From Pseudomonas sp. S06B 330 (GTDB taxonomy: Bacteria; Pseudomonadota; Gammaproteobacteria; Pseudomonadales; Pseudomonadaceae), in the NCBI RefSeq assembly GCF_002845275.2, contig NZ_CP088149.1, positions 2,290,501-2,354,500 on the forward strand: 64,000 nt of DNA. The letters run 5' to 3'. Position 1 is the first letter of the stretch, and each line of letters opens with the position of its first letter. The notes below the pieces were generated by a model that searched no databases, was not told where the DNA came from, and saw only the letters and a program-made list of their open reading frames with translations. Positions 11,346 to 19,676 of the stretch are shown piece by piece. Position numbers and translations under genes: made by a program.

Positions 11346-12365
11346 TCAGCGCGCGCGGTAGGCACCGGGCGCGCAGTCGAACCAGCGCAAGCTGGCGCGA
11401 TGGAAGCTTTGCACGTCGCTGTAGCCGAGCTGGTCGGCGATCTGTACCAGCTCCAGTGCGCTGCCGTGCAGTAAGTCTTCGGCGCGGTAGCGGCGGTACT
11501 CGTCGAGCAATTGCGAGAAACTCCAGCCCAAGGCCCTCAAACGCCGTGCCGCCGTGCGTTCGAGCAGGTGCTGCCCCTGGTAAAACAGCGGCCAGCGTTC
11601 GCTATCGGCCAGGTGCACGGCCAGGTGGTCGCTGGCCAGCTCCAGCAGGGTCGGTTGGCTGTTGCGTTGGGTCTGTTGCAACAGGCTCACGAGCATCTGC
11701 TCCAAGGCCTGATTGCCGGGTGTGAGTGGCTGGGTGAACAACTGCGGGTTAAGGTGGATGCCGTGTTCGGCATGCCCCCAACTGACTGGGGTGCGCCAGG
11801 CCTGGGGGTGCGCAGTGGTATCGGCTGGCGCTGGATGGGCCAGTTCGATGGCCAGGATCGGATCCTGCTCCAGGCCGCTGGCCAGTAGCTTGCGGCGCAG
11901 CAGGCTACTGATGCTGGTGAGCATGTAGTCGGTGATCGGTGCCGTGGCCTTAAGGCTGCCGCAATCCTCCAGGCGCAAGGTGACTTGCCGTTCGTTACGC
12001 TCGATGCGGGCGCGAAAATGGCCGTTGAAAAACGGAAAGTATTCGACGAAAAACGCGCAGGCGCTGTCCAGCGAAGCGGCCACATCAAACAGGTAGGTCA
12101 GGCCGTTAGTGGCGGTGGACACGAAACGCCGGCCGGCGGCCAGGCCAATCAGCGGGTCGCAGGTTTCTGCCAGGGCCAGGGTCCAGAAGCGCCGCGAGAG
12201 CATCAGCGGCACGCGCAAAAAAGGCGTGCGCAACTCGAACAGGCTGCGGCGAAACACCGCTTCGATCAGCGCCAGGTCAACACCCCGTGCCTGCAGTTCT
12301 TCAATGGCGGGCAGCAGGGTCGGGGCATAGAAGGCGTTTGCAGGTGGGCAGGGCAACGTGCTCAT
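11346..12365 (-). CDS. AraC-family regulator with arabinose-binding-like N-terminal domain
   Basis: A 339-residue AraC/XylS-type activator. ATG 12365 overlaps the stop of the upstream LysR gene as TGATG, and GGAG lies just upstream, so a TTG at 12368 is rejected. The N-terminal about 200 residues resemble the ligand-sensing domain of OruR/GbdR-like (Arabinose_bd) regulators. The C-terminal double HTH ends with IADQLGYSDVQSFHRASLRWFDCAPGAYR. It is convergent with the acyl-CoA operon and translationally coupled to a LysR gene. The regulated genes are probably the adjacent acyl-CoA operon or the DUF1302 pair; this is inference. Confidence 0.9.
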   Translation of the reverse strand: MSTLPCPPANAFYAPTLLPAIEELQARGVDLALIEAVFRRSLFELRTPFLRVPLMLSRRFWTLALAETCDPLIGLAAGRRFVSTATNGLTYLFDVAASLDSACAFFVEYFPFFNGHFRARIERNERQVTLRLEDCGSLKATAPITDYMLTSISSLLRRKLLASGLEQDPILAIELAHPAPADTTAHPQAWRTPVSWGHAEHGIHLNPQLFTQPLTPGNQALEQMLVSLLQQTQRNSQPTLLELASDHLAVHLADSERWPLFYQGQHLLERTAARRLRALGWSFSQLLDEYRRYRAEDLLHGSALELVQIADQLGYSDVQSFHRASLRWFDCAPGAYRAR

Positions 12366-13282
12366 CAAGGCTTCTCCAGCAGCTGCTGATCAACACTCAG
12401 GATTGTCTCGATCATCGCCTGCGCCGCCGGAGTCAGGGTAGCCCCAGCGCGACTGACAATGCCATAGCGCAGTTGCAGCTCGGGGTCGCCGGTGTCGATA
12501 TCGACAAAGCTCAGCAGCGCAATTTCGCCGCACGTAACCCATTCGCTCAGGGCTTCCTCAGTGGCCAGACCCACGGCGTCAGAGCGCATGACCACCCGGC
12601 GGATGGCATCAAACTGCGCGCACTCGACGCTGGTGATGAAGTCCTCCTCGCCCTGGATACGGGCAAGGATCTTGCGGATCATCGGCGGGATTCGCGTGCC
12701 GCTGATCGGGTAGTCGAGCAGGTCGGCGAGCTTGAGCGGCCCACGGCCGAGCAGCGGATGGCCGGCACGACAGAAGAAGCGGCCCCGGCGCGGACGCAGT
12801 ACTTGCACGTGAAAGCGCGGATCATCTTTGAAGTAGCGCGAGTCGGCGACGAAAAATTCGATCTGCTGTTCCTTGAGCCAGACGCCCAGTTGCTCCCAGT
12901 CAGCCAGGTGAAAACGCGCCAGGACTAACGGATGGTCATGGATGAAGCGCGCCAAGGCCTCCGGCACCAGTAGCTGTGCTGGATAGGGCCCGCTGCCAAA
13001 GTGCAGCTCGCCACCTTCCAGGCCGTTGTACTGCAGCAGTTCGTTGTGCAGGGTCTGGCTGCTGGCAAGCAACCGCCGGGCGTGTTGCAGCACCAGTTGG
13101 CCTTGGCCGGTGAGGCGAAACTCTCGGCTGCCGCGTTCGACCAGGGCGCAATCGAGGTCGCGCTCCAGGGTCTGGATACTGCGGCTGAAGGCAGGCTGGC
13201 TGAGGTTCACTGCGTCAGCGGCACGAACGAAGCCGCGGCAATCGGCCAGGGCCACGAAGTGGCGAAGTTGTCGAAGGTCCAT
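12365..13282 (-). CDS. LysR-family transcriptional regulator
   Basis: A 305-residue LysR protein with HTH residues about 2-60 (GFVRAADAVNLSQPAFSRSIQTLE) and an effector-binding domain. A GGGAG ribosome site precedes ATG 13282. Its stop overlaps the start of the AraC gene by one base, so the two regulators form a two-gene operon. It is divergent from a second AraC gene at 13380 across 97 bp. The effector is unknown. Confidence 0.9.
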   Translation of the reverse strand: MDLRQLRHFVALADCRGFVRAADAVNLSQPAFSRSIQTLERDLDCALVERGSREFRLTGQGQLVLQHARRLLASSQTLHNELLQYNGLEGGELHFGSGPYPAQLLVPEALARFIHDHPLVLARFHLADWEQLGVWLKEQQIEFFVADSRYFKDDPRFHVQVLRPRRGRFFCRAGHPLLGRGPLKLADLLDYPISGTRIPPMIRKILARIQGEEDFITSVECAQFDAIRRVVMRSDAVGLATEEALSEWVTCGEIALLSFVDIDTGDPELQLRYGIVSRAGATLTPAAQAMIETILSVDQQLLEKP

Positions 13283-13379
13283 TATGCGCTCCCTGCATGT
13301 TAGCGATACTTTTTATGCATTTGATCGATAGTGTAGCGACTGGCATAACACGAGTCCTGTCCTTTTCTTGTGACTCGCC

Positions 13380-14228
13380 ATGCTTGCTGAAGCCTTTGTT
13401 TCCAGTGCCTTCACCCGTACCTTAGTCGCGCATGCGCAGGGCTGTGGCCTGCCAGTCGAGCGCTTGTTGGCGCACGCCGGTATTGATTCTGCGTGGCTCG
13501 ATGGGCATCACAGAGTCCCGGCGTTGCGGGTCGAGCAACTACTGGCCGAATGCGAGGCAGCCGGTGCCGGGCGTGAGTTTGGCTGTGAATTGGTGCCGGG
13601 CATGGCCACCCATTCGCTGCAGGGCCTGAATATTCTTCTCGACTCGGCGGCTACCGTGCGAGCCAGCCTGGAATGCTTTATCCGCTACCTGCCGTTGGTC
13701 ACCAACTGTGTACGGGTCAGCCTGGAAGAAGACGCAGGCCAAACACTGTTGCACGTGCGCCGCTATCAACATCAACCGCATTACTACATGCTCGATGCTG
13801 CGGTGTTAAGCCTGGTGCGTAACATTGCCCGGCGTGCCGGCAAGCCGCCTGCCAGCGTGTTTACCCAGGTGACTCTGTTGGCGCAGCAGGCCGCGTGGCC
13901 CTGGTTGCAGGAGTGGGGCGTGCCGACAGCTGAAGGGCAATGGCTCAGCCTGCAATTGGCCCCAGGGGCATTGGCACTGGCTTTGCCAGGAGCCAATGCC
14001 TTCCTGCACCAGAGCATGCTGCGCCAATGGCAGGGCGCTGTCGGTGATGCAGACCGCCAGGGCAGCCTGCAATTGGCCCGGCACTGGCTGGCCGCCGGTG
14101 ACCAGCCGATCGAGCGCATCGCCACGCGCCTGGGTTATCGGCAACCGAGCAACTTCATCCGCGCCTTTCGCAAACAATTTGGGGTGACACCCAAGCAATT
14201 TCGCTTGAGCGCTTTGCAATCGGCGTAA
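13380..14228 (+). CDS. AraC-family transcriptional regulator
   Basis: A 282-residue AraC protein. The N-terminal domain is shorter than in the neighbour at 11346 but of the same Arabinose_bd-like type (LVPGMATHSLQGLNILLDSAATV). The C-terminus has the HTH pair ending IATRLGYRQPSNFIRAFRKQFGVTPKQFR. It lies 110 bp upstream of, and co-directional with, the DUF1302/DUF1329 genes, making it a candidate local activator of them. It may have arisen from the same ancestor as the AraC gene at 11346. Confidence 0.9.
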   Translation: MLAEAFVSSAFTRTLVAHAQGCGLPVERLLAHAGIDSAWLDGHHRVPALRVEQLLAECEAAGAGREFGCELVPGMATHSLQGLNILLDSAATVRASLECFIRYLPLVTNCVRVSLEEDAGQTLLHVRRYQHQPHYYMLDAAVLSLVRNIARRAGKPPASVFTQVTLLAQQAAWPWLQEWGVPTAEGQWLSLQLAPGALALALPGANAFLHQSMLRQWQGAVGDADRQGSLQLARHWLAAGDQPIERIATRLGYRQPSNFIRAFRKQFGVTPKQFRLSALQSA

Positions 14229-14338
14229 GGCTTATGCCGTTGCTTGCTGATGATCGTTTTTTGTCGTGCGCCGCTTGCGCGTGGCGACAGGTGCTTGGGC
14301 ATCTTTATCGAGCTGCGTAATCCAACTGGAGCTCGATA

Positions 14339-16156
14339 ATGACAACAACAAGCTCAACCCCGGCGTGCCTGCGCCTGCGTTTTGACGGCGGTGCTCGATC
14401 GCCATGGCTGCTGGCGCTACTGGCGTCTGTTGCCGCGCCTGCCCAGGCCACCACCTTCGACATCAATGAGGACTGGAGCTTCACCACGCGCAGTACCTTG
14501 AGCCTGGGCAGCAGTTGGTCGACACAGAGCCCCGACCGGCACCTGATGACCCGCGCCAACGCCTTGCAGGCGCAGGGCGTTACTGCCGATGGCAGCAGCG
14601 TCAGTGCCGATGACAACCGCCTCAATTTCAAGAAGGGCGATCCGATCTCGCAAACCTTCAAGGGCCTGACCGACTTCAGCCTCGATGGCCAGGGTCAGGG
14701 CGCGTTCCTGCGGTTCAAATACTGGTACGACCATGCCTATGAAACTCGTGATGGGCACTTCAAGGATTTCGACGACAGTGGCTGGGATGACCTGGCCAAA
14801 TTCCAAGGCTTCGAGGCGCTAGACGCCTACCTGTGGAAGGACCTGGAACTGGCCGGCCATCCGCTCAACGTCAAGCTTGGCAAGCAGGTGTTGTCCTGGG
14901 GCGAAGCGCTGCTGATTCAGAACGGCATCAACGTCATCAACCCGCTGGACATCACCGCCTTCAATCGCCCCGGGGTCGAGATCAAGGAAGGCCAGTTGCC
15001 GGTGGAGATGGTGTCGTTCAGTTTCGGTATCTCCGACACCCTTAACCTGGAAGGCTTCTACCAGTATAACTGGCGCCCCAGCGTGCTTGATGGCTGCGGC
15101 ACCTTTTTTGCCAGCAGTGATGTGATTCAGCCGGGTTGCGGTCCGTTGTACCTGAGCCAGGTACTGACTGATCAACAGATGCAAGCCAGCGGGCTGTATG
15201 CCCGTTCACGGGGCAACGAATCGCCGTCGGACAGCGGTCAGTTTGGCTTCGCGTTGCGTCAGATGCTGCCGGCGCTCAATGACGCCGAGGCGGCGTTGTA
15301 TTTCATCAACTACCACTCGCGCCTGCCGTACCTGACCCTGGATGCACGTAACACCCGCTTGCCGGGCAGTTTCCCTGGCGGCATACAGGGGCCGTCCTAT
15401 GCTGCGGCATTCCCCGAAGATATTCGCTTGTATGGCATGAGCCTGACCGGGGTGGAGCCATACAGCGGCATTTCTTTGGCCACTGAGTTGAGCTACCGGC
15501 CCAACATGCCGCTGGCCTACAACACACCTGATGCCACCACCGCGGTGGTGTCCGGCGCTGTCGGCAGTTCTTGGGTCGACTTGCCTGAAGGGTTCAATAC
15601 GCGCAATGGCGACCGCTTCGACGCCTGGCAACGTATGGGCGTGTGGCAATGGACGGGCTCGGCGACCCAGGCTATCGACAACGTCCTTGGCGCCACGCGC
15701 CTGAGCCTGTTTGGCGAAGTGGGTGTGGTGCACATCGACAGCCTCGGTGATGAGCGCCTGGGGCGCAACGCAGCCTTTGGCCGCAGTGCGCCGCGCAACG
15801 GCACGGCCTGCAACACCGTGGCCTCCGGGGTGACCAACCGTTACTGCACCGATGAGGGCTTTGCCACTGACTGGTCCTGGGGCTACCGCCTGCGCGCCAG
15901 CCTCGAGTACAGCGACGTGTTGCCGGGGATCAACCTGATCCCGGCCGTCAATTGGCGCCATGACGTCGAGGGCTATTCCTACGACCCGGCCGGGCCATTC
16001 CAGGAAGGTCAGCAGGCGCTTGGCCTGAGCCTGACTGCCAACTACCTCAATGACTACAGCGTGGAGCTGGCCTACAACGCCTTCTTCGGCTCCAACGACT
16101 ACAGCACCCTGGATGACCGCGACTTCGCCTCGGTCAGTTTCAAGGTTGATTTCTAA
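14339..16156 (+). CDS. DUF1302 outer-membrane protein
   Basis: A 605-residue secreted protein. An N-terminal signal peptide ends near APAQA/TTF (about residue 38). The mature part begins FDINEDWSFTTRSTLSLGSSW and ends in the aromatic strand FASVSFKVDF, as expected of an outer-membrane beta-barrel. DUF1302 proteins are almost always paired with DUF1329 proteins, as here, where the partner starts 14 bases after the stop. The pair is often near lipid or hydrophobic-compound genes in Pseudomonas, suggesting transport of hydrophobic molecules, but the molecular role is not established. Context with an alkyl sulfatase and acyl-CoA enzymes fits. Confidence 0.88.
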   Translation: MTTTSSTPACLRLRFDGGARSPWLLALLASVAAPAQATTFDINEDWSFTTRSTLSLGSSWSTQSPDRHLMTRANALQAQGVTADGSSVSADDNRLNFKKGDPISQTFKGLTDFSLDGQGQGAFLRFKYWYDHAYETRDGHFKDFDDSGWDDLAKFQGFEALDAYLWKDLELAGHPLNVKLGKQVLSWGEALLIQNGINVINPLDITAFNRPGVEIKEGQLPVEMVSFSFGISDTLNLEGFYQYNWRPSVLDGCGTFFASSDVIQPGCGPLYLSQVLTDQQMQASGLYARSRGNESPSDSGQFGFALRQMLPALNDAEAALYFINYHSRLPYLTLDARNTRLPGSFPGGIQGPSYAAAFPEDIRLYGMSLTGVEPYSGISLATELSYRPNMPLAYNTPDATTAVVSGAVGSSWVDLPEGFNTRNGDRFDAWQRMGVWQWTGSATQAIDNVLGATRLSLFGEVGVVHIDSLGDERLGRNAAFGRSAPRNGTACNTVASGVTNRYCTDEGFATDWSWGYRLRASLEYSDVLPGINLIPAVNWRHDVEGYSYDPAGPFQEGQQALGLSLTANYLNDYSVELAYNAFFGSNDYSTLDDRDFASVSFKVDF

Positions 16157-16170
16157 GGAGAACAATAAAA

Positions 16171-17508
16171 ATGCGTATTCATCCTCTGTTGCTGGCCCTG
16201 ACCTGTGTCAGCGCAACGGTTATGGCCAAGAGCAATGACCTTGGTCCGTTGGACACGACACTCACCCCCATGGGTTCGGAACGCGCCGGCAATGCCGATG
16301 GCAGCATCCCGGCCTGGACCGGCGGCCTCGACAAGCGCGCCGGTAGCGTCGATGGCAACGGCGGTTACAGCGACCCGTTTGCCAGCGAAAAGCCGCTGTT
16401 CACGATCACTGCGCAGAACTTTGCGCAGTACCAGGGCGCACTGAGCCCGGGTCAGGTGGCGATGTTCAAGCGCTTTCCCGCCACCTACCAGATGCCGGTT
16501 TACCCCAGCCATCGAAGTGCGCGCTTGCCGGCGGCGATCCTGGCTGACAGCCGCAACAACGCCAGCAAGACGACCTTGGTCGATGGCGGCAATGGCCTGC
16601 ATGACTACAGTCGCGGCATCCCGTTTCTGTTGCCGACGCAAGGCATGGAGGTGATGTGGAACCACATGAGCCGTTGGCGCGGCGGTAGCTATGAGCGCTT
16701 GAGCAGCATTGCCCTGGTGCGTGAGAACGGCGCGGTCAGCTACATTCGCGCGCAGTCACTGGTCAGTTTTGCCGAGGCGGTCAGCGGTCTTGAGCCAAAC
16801 GCTAACGTGCTGTTCATGTTCAAGAGCCGGGTGCTGGAACCGGCACGCCTGGCGGGCGAGACCGTACTGGTGCATGAACCGCTCGATCAGGTGGCCGAGC
16901 CGCGTTCGGCCTGGCAGTACCTGCCGGCCCAGCGCCGGGTGCGCCGCGCGCCGATGCTGGCCTATGACAACAGTGCCCGTTACAGCAACGGCTTGATCAC
17001 CGCCGACAACATCGACGGCTTCAATGGTGCGCCAGACCGTTTCGACTGGATGCTGATCGGCAAGCAGGAACTGTACATCCCCTACAACAGTTACCGTCTG
17101 GGCAGCCGGGCGCTGAAGCTTGACGAACTGGTCAAGCCCAACCATATCAACCCGGCCTATACCCGCTATGAAAAGCACCGGGTGTGGGTGGTTGAAGCGA
17201 CGCTAAAGCCGGGGGCGCGGCATCTTTACAGCAAGCGACGTTTCTATGTGGATGAGGACAGTTGGCAGATTGCCCAGGTCGATCAGTACGACAGCCGTGG
17301 CGAGTTGTGGCGCAGCTCAGCGTTGCATGCGATCCAGCACTACGATCATGACTTCACGTATAACGTGCTGGAAACATCGTATGACCTGATTTCGGGTCGC
17401 TATTACGCCGGTGGTTTGAGTAACGAAGAAAAGACGCCGATGCGTGTAGGCTTCAGCGCCAAGACGGATGATTACACACCGTCCGAGTTGCGCCGCTGGG
17501 CCAAGTAA
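16171..17508 (+). CDS. DUF1329 periplasmic protein
   Basis: A 445-residue protein with a clear signal peptide (first 18-19 residues ending TVMA). The mature start carries the family hallmarks LGPLDTTLTPMGSERAGN and GSIPAWTGGL. DUF1329 proteins belong to the LolA/LolB-like lipoprotein-sorting fold clan and probably carry a hydrophobic ligand across the periplasm. Its start follows the DUF1302 stop by 14 bases with AAGGAG at 16156-16161, so the two are one operon. Function is inferred only from family and pairing. Confidence 0.88.
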   Translation: MRIHPLLLALTCVSATVMAKSNDLGPLDTTLTPMGSERAGNADGSIPAWTGGLDKRAGSVDGNGGYSDPFASEKPLFTITAQNFAQYQGALSPGQVAMFKRFPATYQMPVYPSHRSARLPAAILADSRNNASKTTLVDGGNGLHDYSRGIPFLLPTQGMEVMWNHMSRWRGGSYERLSSIALVRENGAVSYIRAQSLVSFAEAVSGLEPNANVLFMFKSRVLEPARLAGETVLVHEPLDQVAEPRSAWQYLPAQRRVRRAPMLAYDNSARYSNGLITADNIDGFNGAPDRFDWMLIGKQELYIPYNSYRLGSRALKLDELVKPNHINPAYTRYEKHRVWVVEATLKPGARHLYSKRRFYVDEDSWQIAQVDQYDSRGELWRSSALHAIQHYDHDFTYNVLETSYDLISGRYYAGGLSNEEKTPMRVGFSAKTDDYTPSELRRWAK

Positions 17509-17523
17509 CACGAACTCGTCAGG

Positions 17524-17577
17524 CTCGATCGCCGGCAAGGCCAGCTCCCACAAAGGACCCTGTGGGAGCCGGTGCAG
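17524..17577. repeat. REP-type inverted pair (family 1)
   Basis: GATCGCCGGCAAGGCCAGCTCCCACA and a shortened inverted partner TGTGGGAGCCGG lie between the convergent DUF1329 and alkyl sulfatase genes. It shares its core with the repeats at 27351, 30260, 35247 and 40282. It probably also caps both transcripts. Confidence 0.8.
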
Positions 17578-17589
17578 GTTAACTGCGGT

Positions 17590-19572
17590 TCACGGGGTAA
17601 CGATATTGAACTGCGGGCTGAAGGTATCGAGTGCGCCGAGCAATTCGGCGAACTTCTTGCCGTTGCCTTCGATCTTGATCAAGCCTTTTTGCATTGCCGT
17701 AGGAAAATCCAGCTGCTTGAGGCTGATCTGCTCCAGGGTCGCCTTGCTCATGGTCAGCCCGGCATCAGCCTTGGGATTCAGGCCTTCTCGGTGGGTGAGT
17801 ACGCCATTGCGCAAGGTCAGGTTGAACGCCTGGTCCGGCTCGCTGAAACGCCAGTTGAGGTTCATGTCATGGCCCAGCGCTTTGTCGACATCCACGCGCA
17901 CAGCCATGAAGTCGAAGAACATCTGTGGCGTCAACGCCCGCACCATGTCGGCAGACACCGAACTGCCCGGGTTGCTCGGTATACCACCGCGCAGTTCCAT
18001 GGCACCGGTCAGGTAGATGTTGCGCCAGTTGGCGTTTTCACTTTGGTAACCCAACTGCTCCAGTGCTTCGGCCTGGGCCGCGCGGGCCTTGGCATTGTCG
18101 GGTTCAGCGAACAGCAGTTGGTTGCCCAGCTGCGCAGCCCAACGGTATTGACCCTTGTCCAACGCGGCTTGCACTTTACCCAGCACCGCCTCGCCGCCGC
18201 CCATGGCCTCGACGGTCATGCGCGCGCTTTCAACCGGCGGCAGCGGGTTGAGGTTGGCCGGGTTGCCATCGTAGAAACCCATGTAGCGCTGGTACACGGC
18301 GCGTGAGTTGTGACTGAGCGAACCGTAGTAGCCCTGGGTGTACCACTTGTTCTGCAGCTCGCCCGGCAGCTTTTCCATGTTCTGGGCGATTTCCATCGGC
18401 GTCAGGCCCTGGTTGAGCAGGTGCAGGGTGCGGTCGTTGAGGAAAGCGTACATGTCGCGCTGGTCGGCCAGCAGCGTACGCACGGGCTCCGGGCCCCAGG
18501 TTGGCCAGTTGTGCTGGCCAAACAATACTTCGGTCTTGTCGCCATAACGATTCAGGCTGGCGTCCAGGTAGTGCGACCAGGCCTTGGCATCGCGCACCTG
18601 GGCACCGCGCGGGGTGAGAATGTTGTGCATGGTTTGCGAGGCGTTTTCGGCGATACCCAGGGCCTTGAACTTGGGCAGGTAAAGGTTCATTTCCGATGGC
18701 GCCTCAGTGCCAGGGGTGAGCTGGAATTCGACATCGATACCGGCAATACGACGGGTTTCATAAGGCTGGCTGATCAGGTCGGTCGGTGGGATCAGGGTGA
18801 TGGTGCCGCTGATGGCCACCGCCTTGCCGATGGCCGCGTCGACTTGCCCTTGCTCACCACGCGGCAGGTACAGGCCGAACTGATACTGGGCACGGCGGCT
18901 CATGGCATTGCCGGCGTAGACGTTCTCGCTCATGACGTGTTCCATGAACCCGGACGGTGCTAGCACCTGGACCTTGCCGGCCTTGACGTCGGCCTCGTCG
19001 ATCACGCCGCGGACACCACCGAAATGGTCGGTATGGGTGTGGCTGTAGATCACCGCTACCACCGGCTTGTGCGGCCGATTCTGGTAGTACAGGTCGAGCG
19101 CCGCACGGGCGGTTTCGGCGGCGGTCAGCGGGTCGATGATGATCAGCCCGTCGTCGCCCTCGATGATGGTCATGTTGGCCAGGTCCATGCCGCGTACCTG
19201 ATACAGGCCAGGCACCACCTCGAACAATCCGGCATGGTTGTTGAGCTGGGCCAGGCGCCACAGGCTCGGGTTGACGGTGGCGGGGCTGTCCTTCTTGTTC
19301 AGAAAGTCATAGCTGGCCAGGTTCCACACCGGCTTGCCGGCGGCGTCGAGCACCTGGCCTTTGAACGGCGCGATCAGCCCACGGGTGACGGCGGCGTAGT
19401 CGGCATCGTTGCTGAATGGACGTTGCTGGAGCACTGCAGCATTGCTGCTGCGGGTCTGGGCACTGGCCGCTGAGGCGGTGCTCGCCGGTTCGGCATACAG
19501 GTTCTGGCTCAGGCAGGCGAGGGCGATCAGGCTTGCCAGACGAGCCCGTGGATGCAGGGTGGGAAGGCGCAT
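17590..19572 (-). CDS. Secreted alkyl sulfatase, SdsA1/BDS1-like metallo-beta-lactamase fold
   Basis: A 660-residue enzyme, close to the 658 residues of P. aeruginosa SdsA1. An N-terminal signal peptide (ending near LYA/EPA, residue 28) indicates periplasmic or extracellular location. The metallo-beta-lactamase zinc motif is SHTHTDHFGG near residue 180. An alkyl-sulfatase dimerisation region and a C-terminal SCP2-like domain follow. It hydrolyses medium/long-chain primary or secondary alkyl sulfates such as SDS to alcohol and sulfate. The resulting alcohol could feed the iron alcohol dehydrogenase and beta-oxidation genes 7-13 kb away; that link is inference. GGAGACACC precedes ATG 19572. Confidence 0.92.
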   Translation of the reverse strand: MRLPTLHPRARLASLIALACLSQNLYAEPASTASAASAQTRSSNAAVLQQRPFSNDADYAAVTRGLIAPFKGQVLDAAGKPVWNLASYDFLNKKDSPATVNPSLWRLAQLNNHAGLFEVVPGLYQVRGMDLANMTIIEGDDGLIIIDPLTAAETARAALDLYYQNRPHKPVVAVIYSHTHTDHFGGVRGVIDEADVKAGKVQVLAPSGFMEHVMSENVYAGNAMSRRAQYQFGLYLPRGEQGQVDAAIGKAVAISGTITLIPPTDLISQPYETRRIAGIDVEFQLTPGTEAPSEMNLYLPKFKALGIAENASQTMHNILTPRGAQVRDAKAWSHYLDASLNRYGDKTEVLFGQHNWPTWGPEPVRTLLADQRDMYAFLNDRTLHLLNQGLTPMEIAQNMEKLPGELQNKWYTQGYYGSLSHNSRAVYQRYMGFYDGNPANLNPLPPVESARMTVEAMGGGEAVLGKVQAALDKGQYRWAAQLGNQLLFAEPDNAKARAAQAEALEQLGYQSENANWRNIYLTGAMELRGGIPSNPGSSVSADMVRALTPQMFFDFMAVRVDVDKALGHDMNLNWRFSEPDQAFNLTLRNGVLTHREGLNPKADAGLTMSKATLEQISLKQLDFPTAMQKGLIKIEGNGKKFAELLGALDTFSPQFNIVTP

Positions 19573-19676
19573 GGTGTCTCCGTTTTATTGTCGTTATGGC
19601 ACACCCGGCCGAGCTTAAGGCTCGGGTTTGCCGCGTCAGCAAGCCGCGGACGACAAAAAACATGCAACCGACCCAT

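Noticed and set aside
15206..16165. 319-codon minus-strand frame across the DUF1302 gene
   Set aside because: Low-complexity translation rich in Val, Gly and Ala, wholly inside a well-supported gene.
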